Assembly (NCBI GenBank): GCA_034420475.1 | Contig: DAOULH010000081.1 | Location: forward strand, 1 to 64,000 | Origin: Bin87 sp034420475 | GTDB taxonomy: Bacteria > Chloroflexota > Dehalococcoidia > Lucifugimonadales > UBA3495 | Length of the DNA stretch: 64,000 nt | Direction: 5' to 3' | Shown here: piece by piece, positions 9,108-18,284 of the stretch | How the letters are laid out: the number at the start of each line of letters is the position of its first letter | Position numbering within the stretch: the stretch's first letter is position 1 | Translations under genes and position numbers: made by a program | Notes under the pieces: generated by a model | Told to the model about the DNA's origin: nothing | Databases searched by the model: none | Seen by the model: only the letters and a program-made list of their open reading frames with translations

Positions 9108-9118
9108 CGGAGCCCGCA

Positions 9119-9601
<483 letters not shown>

Positions 9602-9633
9602 TCTCTGCTATCGCAGTCGCCTGCAAAAGTTGA

Positions 9634-9657
9634 AGGGCGGGTCCGCGAACCCGCCCT
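9634..9657. terminator. Bidirectional terminator
   Basis: AGGGCGGGT (9634-9642) pairs perfectly with ACCCGCCCT (9649-9657), with a 6-base loop. T-rich sequence follows on the plus strand, and an AAAAGTT stretch (T-rich in the other direction) precedes it. It lies between the convergent EVE and decarboxylase-like genes. Confidence 0.7.
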
Positions 9658-9685
9658 GATCTTGTCCTGATTTGAACGATGTCGG

Positions 9686-11359
9686 CTACAGCGCCCCGCT
9701 GATGGTGATATCCAGCAGCGCCGGCTTCCCGCTCTCGAAAGCCCGCTTGATTGCCGGCCCGATTTCCGCCGGATCGTCCACCCGTTCGCCGTGGACGCCC
9801 ATCGCCTGTGCCATCATCGCCAGATCCAGCCGGTTCGCGAAGTCCATACCCACGTAGTCGCTGTCCCGCTCCCGGTCGTCCAGCATGTCCCGCAGGTAGA
9901 CTTCCATGTTCACCTTGAGGATGCGATACGCCTGGTTGTTGCAGATGGCGTACACCACCGGGATGTTGTACCTGCTGGCGGTCCACAGCGCCTGCACCGT
10001 GTACATCGACGCTCCGTCTCCCACCACCGCCAGCACCGGTCGGTCCGGATGCGCCAGCTTCACACCCAGCGCTCCCGGCATCGCCCAGCCCAGCGCGCCG
10101 CCTCGGATGCCGTAGATGTCGCCGGGCTTTTCGAAGTCAAACGCTCGGTTCACTGCCGGCCGCGAGGTCACCGCTTCGTCGGCGATGATGGTGTTCGGCG
10201 GCACCGCATCCGCCAGCTCGTGCATCATGCGCTCCACTGGCATCGGCGAGTTGTTCCACGTCGCCGCGATCCGCTCCTGGTATCGCTCGGCGTCACGTTT
10301 CCGCGCCGCCGCCAGGGTGGCTGCCCGTGTGGCCGCTGCCTCACGCTGTCCGCCGGTCAGGTTCGACTCCAGCGACGCCGCCAGGTCAGCCATGCCCGCG
10401 GCCGGGTCGGCCATGATCCCAACTTCTGTTGGGTAGCTCTTTTCGATTTCCCAGTAGTTGCTGTCCAGGTGGATCAGCCTGGTGTCCGGGTTCAGAAACG
10501 GCACGTCCACGTACAGGAACGACGCGAACACGTCCGTGCCCACCGCCATCACCACGTCGGCGTTCTGGAACTGCCGTGCCGTGGCGGGACTGTTCAGGTT
10601 CAGCATCCCGCCCCACTGCGGGTGCGAGGTCGGGAAATTCACCTCCGAGTACGACGTGGCGACCACGCGCGCTCCGGTCTGCTCGGCGACCCGCACCACC
10701 TGCTCCACCGCGTTCGACTGCGCCACCCGGTCGCCGACCACGATCACGGGGTTCTCCGCTGCGGCCAGCAACTCCGTCGCCCGGTCAACCGCCGCCGCGT
10801 CAGGCCGGATCCGGAAGTAACCTTCCGACGAAGCCACGGGCTCGAAATCGACCTCTTCGTCCAGGGTGTCCCACGGGAAGGACACGAACACCGGCCCCGT
10901 TGGCGGTGTCTTCGCCTCCTTGAACGCCCGCCGGATCGCCACCGGAATATCCGAGGCGTGTCGGATTTCGACGCTCCACTTGGTGTACTGCTCGGTCATC
11001 TCCACCAGGTCGCCCGACAGCACCGGCTCGCTGATCAGCATTCGCGTGTCCGAGTTCCCCGCCGTCAGCACCAGCGGCGTGCCGCCCCGGAAGGCGTTGT
11101 ACAGGCTGCTGATCCCGTTGGCCAAGCCCCCGGCGATGTGAATGTTCGCGAAGGCCGGCTTCCCGGTGGCCCGGGCGTAGCCGTCGGCCATGCCTACTGC
11201 CGTCCCCTCTTGCAGCGCCTGTATGTACTGCAACTGCGGGAAGTCCTGCAGACCGTCCAGGAACGGCGTCTCGCTGGTTCCGGGGTTGCCGAATATGTAC
11301 TCGACCCCCTCTGCCACCAGCATCTGCGCCAGAGCGTGCTTGCCGAGCATTCGCGCCAT
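9686..11359 (-). CDS. TPP-dependent decarboxylase/synthase (benzoylformate decarboxylase-like)
   Basis: A 557-aa thiamine-diphosphate enzyme with the three-domain layout of benzoylformate decarboxylase and acetolactate synthase. The N-terminal Pyr domain holds FGNPGTSETPFL and the cofactor-activating glutamate in ALQEGTAVGMADGYARATG. The C-terminal PP domain holds GDGASMYTVQALW and ends its metal-binding motif at NNQAY. The ATG at 11359 has GGAGAG five bases upstream, which rules out the longer frame. It probably decarboxylates or carboligates an aryl or alkyl 2-oxo acid. It is upstream of nothing obviously linked; the VOC-containing gene upstream is about 126 bases away. Confidence 0.85.
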   Translation of the reverse strand: MARMLGKHALAQMLVAEGVEYIFGNPGTSETPFLDGLQDFPQLQYIQALQEGTAVGMADGYARATGKPAFANIHIAGGLANGISSLYNAFRGGTPLVLTAGNSDTRMLISEPVLSGDLVEMTEQYTKWSVEIRHASDIPVAIRRAFKEAKTPPTGPVFVSFPWDTLDEEVDFEPVASSEGYFRIRPDAAAVDRATELLAAAENPVIVVGDRVAQSNAVEQVVRVAEQTGARVVATSYSEVNFPTSHPQWGGMLNLNSPATARQFQNADVVMAVGTDVFASFLYVDVPFLNPDTRLIHLDSNYWEIEKSYPTEVGIMADPAAGMADLAASLESNLTGGQREAAATRAATLAAARKRDAERYQERIAATWNNSPMPVERMMHELADAVPPNTIIADEAVTSRPAVNRAFDFEKPGDIYGIRGGALGWAMPGALGVKLAHPDRPVLAVVGDGASMYTVQALWTASRYNIPVVYAICNNQAYRILKVNMEVYLRDMLDDRERDSDYVGMDFANRLDLAMMAQAMGVHGERVDDPAEIGPAIKRAFESGKPALLDITISGAL

Positions 11360-11485
11360 GATTTCTCTCCTTCCGTCAGACGGCTGCCTGTTGCCGCCCA
11401 AATCTGTCTGTCCGTGATCCGCCTGGCCTTGCCATGCGTAGGGGCGAATAATCATTCGCCCCCGGGTTTCGATTCAGTCGGCTGG

Positions 11486-12124
11486 TTATTGGTAAATCAT
11501 CCACTCCAGCAGGTTGTTGTCCGGGTCGCGGGCGTACAGGCTCACTGCCGGCAAGGCTCCCCGCACTCGTGCTCCCTTGCGGGGGCCCGGCCCTCGGATT
11601 ACTTCGACCCCAGCGTCGGCCAGCATCTGCTGGCATTCTTCCACCGTGCCGTCCCACACGAAGCAGATGTCCGTGCAGCCGGGCACGGCGGTCGGCCCCC
11701 GGTAGTCCGCCAGATACCCTTCCGGGTGCACGTTGATCTTGGAATCTCCGACCTGAACGGAGAAGATGTTGGCCGTGCCGGCCCGCCATTCCTCTTCATC
11801 GTTGATGTCGAATCCCAGCTTCTTGTAGAACGCCATCAGACGCTCCGCGTCGGCGGTGGGCATGGCGATATGGTCAATCCCAACGGTGTGCATACCTTTC
11901 CCCCTTTTGTATTGTTTGTACTCCCTGGACAGCCGTTCCCGCCATTCTTTCGGGATGTACGGTGGCTTGTCAATGCCGTCCGGGTAAAGTTCATGGGTCG
12001 GCTTGGCCTCAGCCCAGAACTCTTCGTCCAACTCAGGGTTATCCGGATCGGCGGCGATGCCGGCCATAATGGCGGCCTCCTCTTCAGGTGTAGGCCAAAT
12101 ATGGCCCGGCTTAAGCTTGGGCAT
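11486..12124 (-). CDS. BrnA-like N-terminus fused in frame to a VOC (glyoxalase-fold) domain
   Basis: A 212-aa reading frame with two recognisable parts. Residues 1-42 match the start of BrnA antitoxins (MPKLKPGHIW, IAADPDNPELDEEFW). The usual C-terminal ribbon-helix-helix is absent and is replaced by a charged linker. Residues 78-212 are one VOC domain (HTVGIDHIAMPTADAERLMAFY, CTDICFVWDGT, ARDPDNNLLEWM). There is no stop between the parts. An internal ATG at 11893 (residue 78), preceded by AGGGGGAAAGG, could give a separate VOC protein. The gene overlaps brnT by 14 bases, as antitoxins usually do. VOC parts can be metalloenzymes or resistance proteins; the role here is unknown. Confidence 0.75.
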   Translation of the reverse strand: MPKLKPGHIWPTPEEEAAIMAGIAADPDNPELDEEFWAEAKPTHELYPDGIDKPPYIPKEWRERLSREYKQYKRGKGMHTVGIDHIAMPTADAERLMAFYKKLGFDINDEEEWRAGTANIFSVQVGDSKINVHPEGYLADYRGPTAVPGCTDICFVWDGTVEECQQMLADAGVEVIRGPGPRKGARVRGALPAVSLYARDPDNNLLEWMIYQ

Positions 12125-12374
12125 AATCTCTATCCTCCCGCGGATTGGTCTTGCGCAGGCTGATGATGCGCCTTCTGCTGCCGCGCCAAGTATAGACGAC
12201 GTGGTGCAGACGGTCGCCGATATATCCGGTAGCTACCCAACGCAGTTCGCCGTGAGTAGTATTCGAGCGCTGCACGGCGGTATCCCATTCAAATCCGTAG
12301 ATCGCAGTGAAGTCAACCTTGTGCTTTTCGGCGTTCTCCTGCCGCTTCCGCTCGTCCCACTCGTAATCGTTCAC
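12111..12374 (-). CDS. brnT: BrnT-family ribonuclease toxin
   Basis: An 87-aa protein with the full BrnT pattern: YEWDERKRQENAEKHKVDF at the N-terminus, GELRWVATGYIGDRLHHVVYT in the middle, then RGSRRRIISLRKTNPREDRDY. BrnT is a RelE-like ribonuclease toxin neutralised by BrnA. The start is a GTG that overlaps the stop of the upstream hydrolase (GTGA), and its 3' end overlaps the BrnA-like gene by 14 bases, so all three are translationally coupled. The upstream hydrolase in the same operon is unusual for this toxin family. Confidence 0.9.
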   Translation of the reverse strand: MNDYEWDERKRQENAEKHKVDFTAIYGFEWDTAVQRSNTTHGELRWVATGYIGDRLHHVVYTWRGSRRRIISLRKTNPREDRDYAQA

Positions 12375-13222
12375 CGCGCCTTCACCGTCTGTTCTCGCTC
12401 TGCCGCCTTACGCCCCAGGAAGCCCAGGATGATCCGTTGCGTTTCGCCGGCGGCTTCGTTGGTCATCAACCCGTGCTCCGCTCCGGCGATCACGTGCAGC
12501 TCCGCCCCGGTGATCCCAGATGCCAGGCTGCGGCCGCATCCCACCGGAATCCGGCTGTCGGCGTCCCCGTGGACCACCAGCGTCGGCATTTTGAGCTCGG
12601 ACAGCCGCGATTCCAGCGAATCGCCGATGTCCAGGTATGCCTGCTGCGTGGCGGCGATCCCGTCAATCCGCGCCAGGTTCTCCGCGGCTATCCGCGCGAA
12701 CCGCTCCGGATCATCGTCCATCATCTGCGGGAACCGCTCCGCTATCGCCTGCTCCACGGCCGCAGTACGACCCACCGAAGCGATGCGCTCCTTCAACCGG
12801 CGCAATTCCTGCCGACGGATTTCCCGCTGGTCTTCCTCTGAATAACTCATGGTATTGATGAGGATTAGCGTGTCCGTCAGTTCCGGATAGTCCAGCGCAA
12901 ACTGCGTCGCAATCGGTCCTCCGGCCGACGATCCCAGGATGTGGGCCTTGCCGATGCCGAGATGGCCCAGCAACTCCCGGAGGTCGCGCGCGCAGTTGGC
13001 CATGTCGTACCCGTCCGCCGGGGTATCGGACTCGCCGCACGCCCGCCGGTCGTAGAACACGCAGCGGTATCCCTCGGACAGCGCGCCGGCCTGTCGGTTG
13101 ATGGTGTCCTTGCTCCCATCGCCGCCGCCCAACCCGCCGTGGATCAATGCCAGCGCCGGCGCAGCGTCTTCCCCGAACACCTGGTAGTGCATCCGGTATC
13201 CGTTTATCTCTGCAAAAGCCAT
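12371..13222 (-). CDS. Alpha/beta hydrolase
   Basis: A 283-aa alpha/beta-fold hydrolase. Oxyanion region LIHGGLGGGDGS, nucleophile elbow LGSSAGG, acid HGDADSRIP and catalytic His in AGAEHGLMT are all present. The ATG at 13222 has AGGAGG nine bases upstream, so the longer frame (13288) is not used. First gene of an overlapping operon with brnT and the BrnA-VOC gene. A truncated paralogue of its first roughly 40 codons lies at 14147-14262. Substrate unknown. Confidence 0.9.
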   Translation of the reverse strand: MAFAEINGYRMHYQVFGEDAAPALALIHGGLGGGDGSKDTINRQAGALSEGYRCVFYDRRACGESDTPADGYDMANCARDLRELLGHLGIGKAHILGSSAGGPIATQFALDYPELTDTLILINTMSYSEEDQREIRRQELRRLKERIASVGRTAAVEQAIAERFPQMMDDDPERFARIAAENLARIDGIAATQQAYLDIGDSLESRLSELKMPTLVVHGDADSRIPVGCGRSLASGITGAELHVIAGAEHGLMTNEAAGETQRIILGFLGRKAAEREQTVKAR

Positions 13223-13389
13223 CGTGCCGTCCTCCTGCGCGCTGATCCGAGTGCCGCTCAATATAATTGACGGCCTCACCGGCGGCAATGCCCGTTGCTG
13301 TCAGGCCACTGCGCTTCAAGAGTGGTATGATCTGCTCCAGTACGATACCTTCGCCTGATCGCACCTGACCCCGTCCGTCGAGGTTCAGC

Positions 13390-14097
13390 ATGACCACAGC
13401 ACGACCCGCCAATCCGCCAGCGGCATCCGCCCCGGCCCAACCCCTCTGCCTGCCCGACATCCCGCAGCGTCATCCCGACGATATGACCTCCGCAAAGCAT
13501 CTGCACGAACCCGGCCAGACTCACCACCTTTCTCAATACCTGGGCAACCACGACACCACCCTGGTCACCGGCGAACGCTACGTCATCCTCGGACCGGACT
13601 ACGATCCCAACGACTGCCGCTACCCGGACCTGCTGGTGGCCTTCGACGTTGACCCCGCAGCCTACGAAGCCCGCAACGGCTACGTCGTGTCCGAGCAGGC
13701 CAAGCCGCCGGACTTCATCCTGGAGGTGGCCTCTCAACGCACTGCCAACGACGATCTGGGGCCGAAGAAGGATTACTACGAGCGGCTGGGCGTATCTGAA
13801 TACTGGCTGTTCGACAGCGAAGGGCGGTTCTACGGGTTCACGCTGCGAGGTTACCGGCTGGTGGATGGGAAGTTCGAGGCGATAGAGATGCGCGAGATCC
13901 GGCCCGACGTGTTCCAGGGTTACAGCGCGGCGCTGAACCTGATCCTGAGGGTGGATGGCGGCTATCTGGGTTGGCATGATCCCACTACCGGAGAGCACAT
14001 TCCAACCTTCCAATCACAGACCGCCCGGGCTGAAGCCGCGGAAGCCCGAGTGCGGGAACTGCAAGCCGAGTTGCGCCGTCTGCGCGGGGAACGTTAG
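13390..14097 (+). CDS. Uma2-family PD-(D/E)XK nuclease
   Basis: A 235-aa protein of the Uma2 (DUF820) family of putative endonucleases. The nuclease core shows YPDLLVAFDV and DFILEVASQRT, giving the PD and ExA/S acidic positions. The YYERLGVSEYW signature follows. The C-terminal 35 residues form an alanine/glutamate/arginine coiled coil. These proteins are numerous in Chloroflexota and cyanobacteria and their role is not settled. It lies between the hydrolase operon and a fragment of a hydrolase paralogue. A second family member is at 35299. Confidence 0.85.
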   Translation: MTTARPANPPAASAPAQPLCLPDIPQRHPDDMTSAKHLHEPGQTHHLSQYLGNHDTTLVTGERYVILGPDYDPNDCRYPDLLVAFDVDPAAYEARNGYVVSEQAKPPDFILEVASQRTANDDLGPKKDYYERLGVSEYWLFDSEGRFYGFTLRGYRLVDGKFEAIEMREIRPDVFQGYSAALNLILRVDGGYLGWHDPTTGEHIPTFQSQTARAEAAEARVRELQAELRRLRGER

Positions 14098-14146
14098 CGC
14101 ACGATCAACAACTCCCACGGCGCGCTTGACCAGGCAAAGCTCGAGT

Positions 14147-14262
14147 ACCTGGCATCCATCGCTGCCGCCCTGACCGGTGTGTATCAGGATCAGCGCCGGC
14201 GCCGATCCGTTGCCAAACGCCTCATAGTGCATCCAGTAGCCATTGATTTCTGCAAAAGCCAT
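14147..14262 (-). pseudogene. 5' remnant of an alpha/beta hydrolase paralogue
   Basis: Reading from an ATG at 14262, the first 38 or so codons (AFAEINGYWMHYEAFGNG, then APALILIHTGQGGSDG) closely match the start of the hydrolase at 13222. Similarity then stops and the catalytic Ser, Asp and His are missing. It occupies most of the 320-base gap 14098-14417. A truncated duplicate, with the Uma2 gene placed between it and the intact copy. Confidence 0.75.
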
Positions 14263-14417
14263 CACTCCATGCTCCCATAACCTTGCGGCTTTGCTGCCCA
14301 ATATAGCGCAGACCCCAGCAGACGCAACGTCGATCAAGACTTTGCTCAACTTTTTGAAAACAATAACACCTCCTTTGTCTTCACCGCTGATCCAATCCGG
14401 TAGTCAATACCAGCACT

Positions 14418-16292
14418 ATGAGGACGAAACGACATACAAATTCAGGGCTGCGTAATTTTCTGGCGTCAGCTGGCATGTCTTTCGTGGTACGCGGAACGGG
14501 CAATCAAGCTGCTGCCAGTTATATGCTGGCTTCTGTAATCGGGTTCTCTGTGGTTCCGCTACTCATCGCTGCTGGGGGCCAAGAAGCTCCCTTCTTATTT
14601 AGCGCCGGTTTGAGACTAGGAGCAATTGTCGGCTATCTGGTACTCTTGATGACGGTTTATCCTACATTGTTCTTCAACGTAAGAACATGGTCTCTTGTGG
14701 CTCGCAGGATGGTGAAATCGCCGCTACAAATAGGTAATCGTGTAATATTTACGCCTTTACCAATGATATTTGCTACATTGACATATTTTGACTATATGTT
14801 CTTTGCGCTGGCAATCCAAAATAGAAACATTGACCCTTCTATTGCAGCGGTTTTTTACGAAACTTGGCCTATAGTGTTAATCATATTAACTAGTTTGCTG
14901 TTCCGTAATGACCAGCGATATAGTACCACCAGTCGTTATGTTTATACACTGTCAGGCTTGGGGTTTATTGGCTTCTCTTTCGTTGTTTTCAGTCAAACCG
15001 GCAATATACTTTTGAATAATTTTATGACTGTGGATACTATTTTCCTGTTCCTGGCAGTTACGCTTGCTCCACTTGCGGCCTTTGGCCTACGTTGGGGTGT
15101 GGATTTGGCAGACGAGTTGAGGAGTGACTATCATGGTCGTGAGGAAATTAATTTTTTTGGAGTTATACTTGCTAACCTTATTGGAAACTTTATCACCATA
15201 CCGGTGGTGCTGTTAGCGGTTGGTCTTCGAGCTGAAACTATATCCTATGCAGCATTTTTCTATGCCGTTGTTGGCGGTTTCACGTGCTTGTCCATTGCCA
15301 ACATTCTTTGGCGCAAAGTAAATCTTATTGCAACAGAATTAGGCATTAACGCCCTAAGTTATACTACGCCCCTTTTCAGCTTGTTGTGGCTTTTTTTATT
15401 TTCTCAAGTCAACGTTGCTCGCGTAGATTATCTGGTGATGGGCACCACTGCTATTATCATAGCGAATCTGCTCATCAACTTTGAGGCCGAGGTTCGATAC
15501 GGTTTCAGGTCTCTTATCTTGGCCCTCTGGGCCTGCGGTGCATTCGTCTACCTCCGTGATGATTTCCTGGCGTTCCTTCCATTTGGCGGCTGGCTCTGGC
15601 CACGGGAGACCTACCTCGGCGCTCTCGGCTTCTCGGCCACCGTCTTCATCCTGTTGCTCACCTTCCGCGTTGCCCGTCTCGCCCCGCGCACCCAGGACGA
15701 GGACAACCGCATCTTCGCCTTGCACCGCAACCTGGAACTGCTGGCCCGCCGCGGCCTGATCGCTCCCGAGGCCAGCGAGCATATCCGCGCCATCGACGGC
15801 TCCCGGAATGTCGAAGAACTGCGACGGGCCTACACCCGGGTCAAACTCTGCTTCGTTCAGGCCGCCGCCGTGGACCTGCCCCTAGCCGACCGCCGGCTGT
15901 TGGCCAACGCCGAGACCCAGCTCAACATGATGGTCCACTCCCGTCAGCAGGGCGTGGACTTTGGCGAACTGTTTTCCCTCATCATCTTCGGCGGCAGCAC
16001 TGTGCTGTTATCCCTGCTGTCCCGGCCTGAGGTCTCGGGATGGACGGCCTTCCTGTACGAGGTATTCAGCGCGCTGTTCCCGGCGGTGATAATCTTCCTC
16101 ATCGTCAATGTGTGGGACTTGCATCGGGACCGTGCCAACCTGGTCTTGGCCACCCAGCAGGGGCCCGAGGGCTACGGCGTAATCTTTCGCGACCCCAGAA
16201 GCCGCCGATTTGAGCAGAGCGTGTCGGTTGTGATCGGCTTGCTGATAATAGCTGCCTACGCGGTGCTGCTCTGGTACAAATGGATCAGCTGA
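14418..16292 (+). CDS. Large polytopic membrane protein, DMT-like, copy 1
   Basis: A 624-aa inner-membrane protein. About ten hydrophobic segments in the first 400 residues resemble two EamA/DMT-type bundles (FGLRWGVDLADE, NILWRKVNLIATELGINALSY). A soluble, charged region of about 100 residues follows (DEDNRIFALHRNLELLARR, NAETQLNMMVHSRQQGVDF). Three more hydrophobic segments end in VLLWYKWIS. It is about 17 bases from a full-length paralogue. Base composition changes sharply inside the gene near 15490: AT-rich before, GC-rich after. Probably a transporter; substrate unknown. An alternative is a sensor or scaffold using the cytoplasmic domain. Confidence 0.8.
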   Translation: MRTKRHTNSGLRNFLASAGMSFVVRGTGNQAAASYMLASVIGFSVVPLLIAAGGQEAPFLFSAGLRLGAIVGYLVLLMTVYPTLFFNVRTWSLVARRMVKSPLQIGNRVIFTPLPMIFATLTYFDYMFFALAIQNRNIDPSIAAVFYETWPIVLIILTSLLFRNDQRYSTTSRYVYTLSGLGFIGFSFVVFSQTGNILLNNFMTVDTIFLFLAVTLAPLAAFGLRWGVDLADELRSDYHGREEINFFGVILANLIGNFITIPVVLLAVGLRAETISYAAFFYAVVGGFTCLSIANILWRKVNLIATELGINALSYTTPLFSLLWLFLFSQVNVARVDYLVMGTTAIIIANLLINFEAEVRYGFRSLILALWACGAFVYLRDDFLAFLPFGGWLWPRETYLGALGFSATVFILLLTFRVARLAPRTQDEDNRIFALHRNLELLARRGLIAPEASEHIRAIDGSRNVEELRRAYTRVKLCFVQAAAVDLPLADRRLLANAETQLNMMVHSRQQGVDFGELFSLIIFGGSTVLLSLLSRPEVSGWTAFLYEVFSALFPAVIIFLIVNVWDLHRDRANLVLATQQGPEGYGVIFRDPRSRRFEQSVSVVIGLLIIAAYAVLLWYKWIS

Positions 16293-16308
16293 AGCGGGAG
16301 GGCTGTAG

Positions 16309-18201
16309 ATGAGAAACGCGCCCCGGACGTTGATACAGATACCCAATATTGCCAGGGACCGCCTGATTGGGAACCGCCTCGCCAACGCCTATATGTTGTT
16401 GGCCGTTGCCCTCTTTTCGGCCCTGCCGCTGATCATCTCCTGGGGCGGGGGCGGAAAAACGCCCTTCCTGTTCAACGCCGCTATGAGCGCCGGTGTCGTC
16501 CTGGGCTGTCTGGTCTTTATCGCCTACCGGTATCCTTCCCTGCTGTTCAACGCCAATATCCTGCGCCTGGTCGTTGGTCGCGCCATCGATCACCGGATTG
16601 CCCTCTCCATCGCCGCCAACTTCAACTTCGCCTTTTTGGCCTGGTCGACTCGCTTTGTGGACGTGTCCATCAGCGCCATCATGTTCGGCACCTGGCCGAT
16701 TTTCATTGTCATCATCCACGACCGATTGTACAAACACGAAGAGCGATACCACCGGCTCTCCCCTGAAATATTGTTATTGATCGCGTTTGGCTTGCTGGGT
16801 TTCGCCTTCATCATTGTCGGGCAGGCCGGCGGCTTCCAAAACGTCGAAACCGGTCGTCTCGCCGAGCTCATCATTGGTGTCGTCCTCGCCACGCTGGGCG
16901 CAATCGCCACCGCCTGCAACGCCTTCGGATTCCGGTGGGGAACCGACCTGGCGCATGAAATTTCAGATGCGGGCCGGCAGGTCACCCCGGGCGAAGAGGC
17001 GGACCAAGAAGAGCCCCCGGCCCAAGGCGACCTGGACTTCTTGGGCCTCTTGGTTGCACTCCTTATCGCCAGCGCCGTCTCCGGCCTTTTGAACACCTTT
17101 GTCGGCATCAGCAGCGGCGAGGTGATGGATTCCCGCTCGTTGTTCATCGCGATTGTTGTGGGCGGCGCAGCCAGCGGCATCGCCAACGCGGCCTGGCGTA
17201 AAGCCAACCTTATTGCCCACCACGCGGGCGTCAATGCTCTGGCCTTTGCGGCTCCCGTATTCAGCTTGGCATGGCTCTTCTTGCTCACCCAGACTCAGCC
17301 GGAGAACTTGGACTATCTCATCATTGGGATCATAGGAATAGTCATCGTCAACCTGCTGATTAACTCTGAGGCGGAGGTCAGGTTCGGCTTCAAGGCTCTG
17401 CTGCTGGCCCTGTGGACCTGCGGCGCGTTCGTCTATCTGCGGGACGATGTGCTGCAGTACCTGCCCTTCGGCGAATGGCAATGGCCCGGAGAAACCTACT
17501 TCGGCGCCCTGGGCCTGTCCGCCACTGTGTTCACCCTGTTGCGTTCCTTCCGGGTAGCCCGCCTATCTACACAGACCCAGGAAGAGGATAACCGCCTTTA
17601 CACCCTGTTCCAGAACGTTGACCTGCTGGCCCGCCGCGACGTAATCCACCAAGCCGCCCGAATGCACGTCATCAGCATTGACAAGGCGGTGACGCCGGAA
17701 CAACTGAAAGCGGCATACCAGGATACGAAGGATTGTTTGGACCGGGCCGAGGCATCCAATCCCGACCCTGACGATCAGGTCCAACTCGCCGAGGCCGAAA
17801 CCCAGCTCAACGTCATCGCCCATTCCCGGCAACAGGGCATCGAGTTCGGTGAGTTGTTTGCGCTGATCATATTCGGCGGCATTACCGTGTTCCTCGGTAT
17901 GGCCTCGCGTCCCGGCGTAACGGGCTGGATCGGCTTCCTGGTCGAAATGCTGGTGGTGCTGTTCTCCGCCGTTATCGTATTCCTGATTATCAACGTATGG
18001 GATCTGCACCGCGACCGGGCCGGCGACATATTGGAAGAGCAGCAATATCAAGACCACGATGGCGCAGTCTTCTACGAGGGATATGGCGTGGTGTTCCGCG
18101 ACGCGGTCAGCCGACGCTTGGAGCAGACCACATCAATCGTAATCGGATTGCTGGTGACTATCGCTTACGGCGCTTTGTTGTGGTACAAGTGGCTTCCCTG
18201 A
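16309..18201 (+). CDS. Large polytopic membrane protein, DMT-like, copy 2
   Basis: A 630-aa paralogue of the preceding protein with the same order: DMT-like membrane bundles (FGFRWGTDLAHEIS, NAAWRKANLIAHHAGVNAL), a charged domain (EEDNRLYTLFQNVDLLARR, EAETQLNVIAHSRQQGIEF) and a C-terminal membrane region ending LLWYKWLP. Here GC content is high throughout, like the rest of the window. An acidic insertion (about residues 225-245) separates the two membrane bundles. Probably functions with copy 1 as a heteromer, which is inference from adjacency and shared architecture. Confidence 0.8.
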   Translation: MRNAPRTLIQIPNIARDRLIGNRLANAYMLLAVALFSALPLIISWGGGGKTPFLFNAAMSAGVVLGCLVFIAYRYPSLLFNANILRLVVGRAIDHRIALSIAANFNFAFLAWSTRFVDVSISAIMFGTWPIFIVIIHDRLYKHEERYHRLSPEILLLIAFGLLGFAFIIVGQAGGFQNVETGRLAELIIGVVLATLGAIATACNAFGFRWGTDLAHEISDAGRQVTPGEEADQEEPPAQGDLDFLGLLVALLIASAVSGLLNTFVGISSGEVMDSRSLFIAIVVGGAASGIANAAWRKANLIAHHAGVNALAFAAPVFSLAWLFLLTQTQPENLDYLIIGIIGIVIVNLLINSEAEVRFGFKALLLALWTCGAFVYLRDDVLQYLPFGEWQWPGETYFGALGLSATVFTLLRSFRVARLSTQTQEEDNRLYTLFQNVDLLARRDVIHQAARMHVISIDKAVTPEQLKAAYQDTKDCLDRAEASNPDPDDQVQLAEAETQLNVIAHSRQQGIEFGELFALIIFGGITVFLGMASRPGVTGWIGFLVEMLVVLFSAVIVFLIINVWDLHRDRAGDILEEQQYQDHDGAVFYEGYGVVFRDAVSRRLEQTTSIVIGLLVTIAYGALLWYKWLP

Positions 18202-18284
18202 CGGCGTCTTGATCGCATGATGCCTTGGGTCGCAGGCGGATACCGGCGGCCCCTATGCTAAAATTCGATTCAGTACGACACGCC

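Noticed and set aside
9791..12163. 790-residue plus-strand reading frame across the decarboxylase and VOC genes
   Set aside because: It is antisense to three well-supported genes, rich in His/Arg/Val from the complementary codon bias of GC-rich DNA, and has no recognisable domain or ribosome site.
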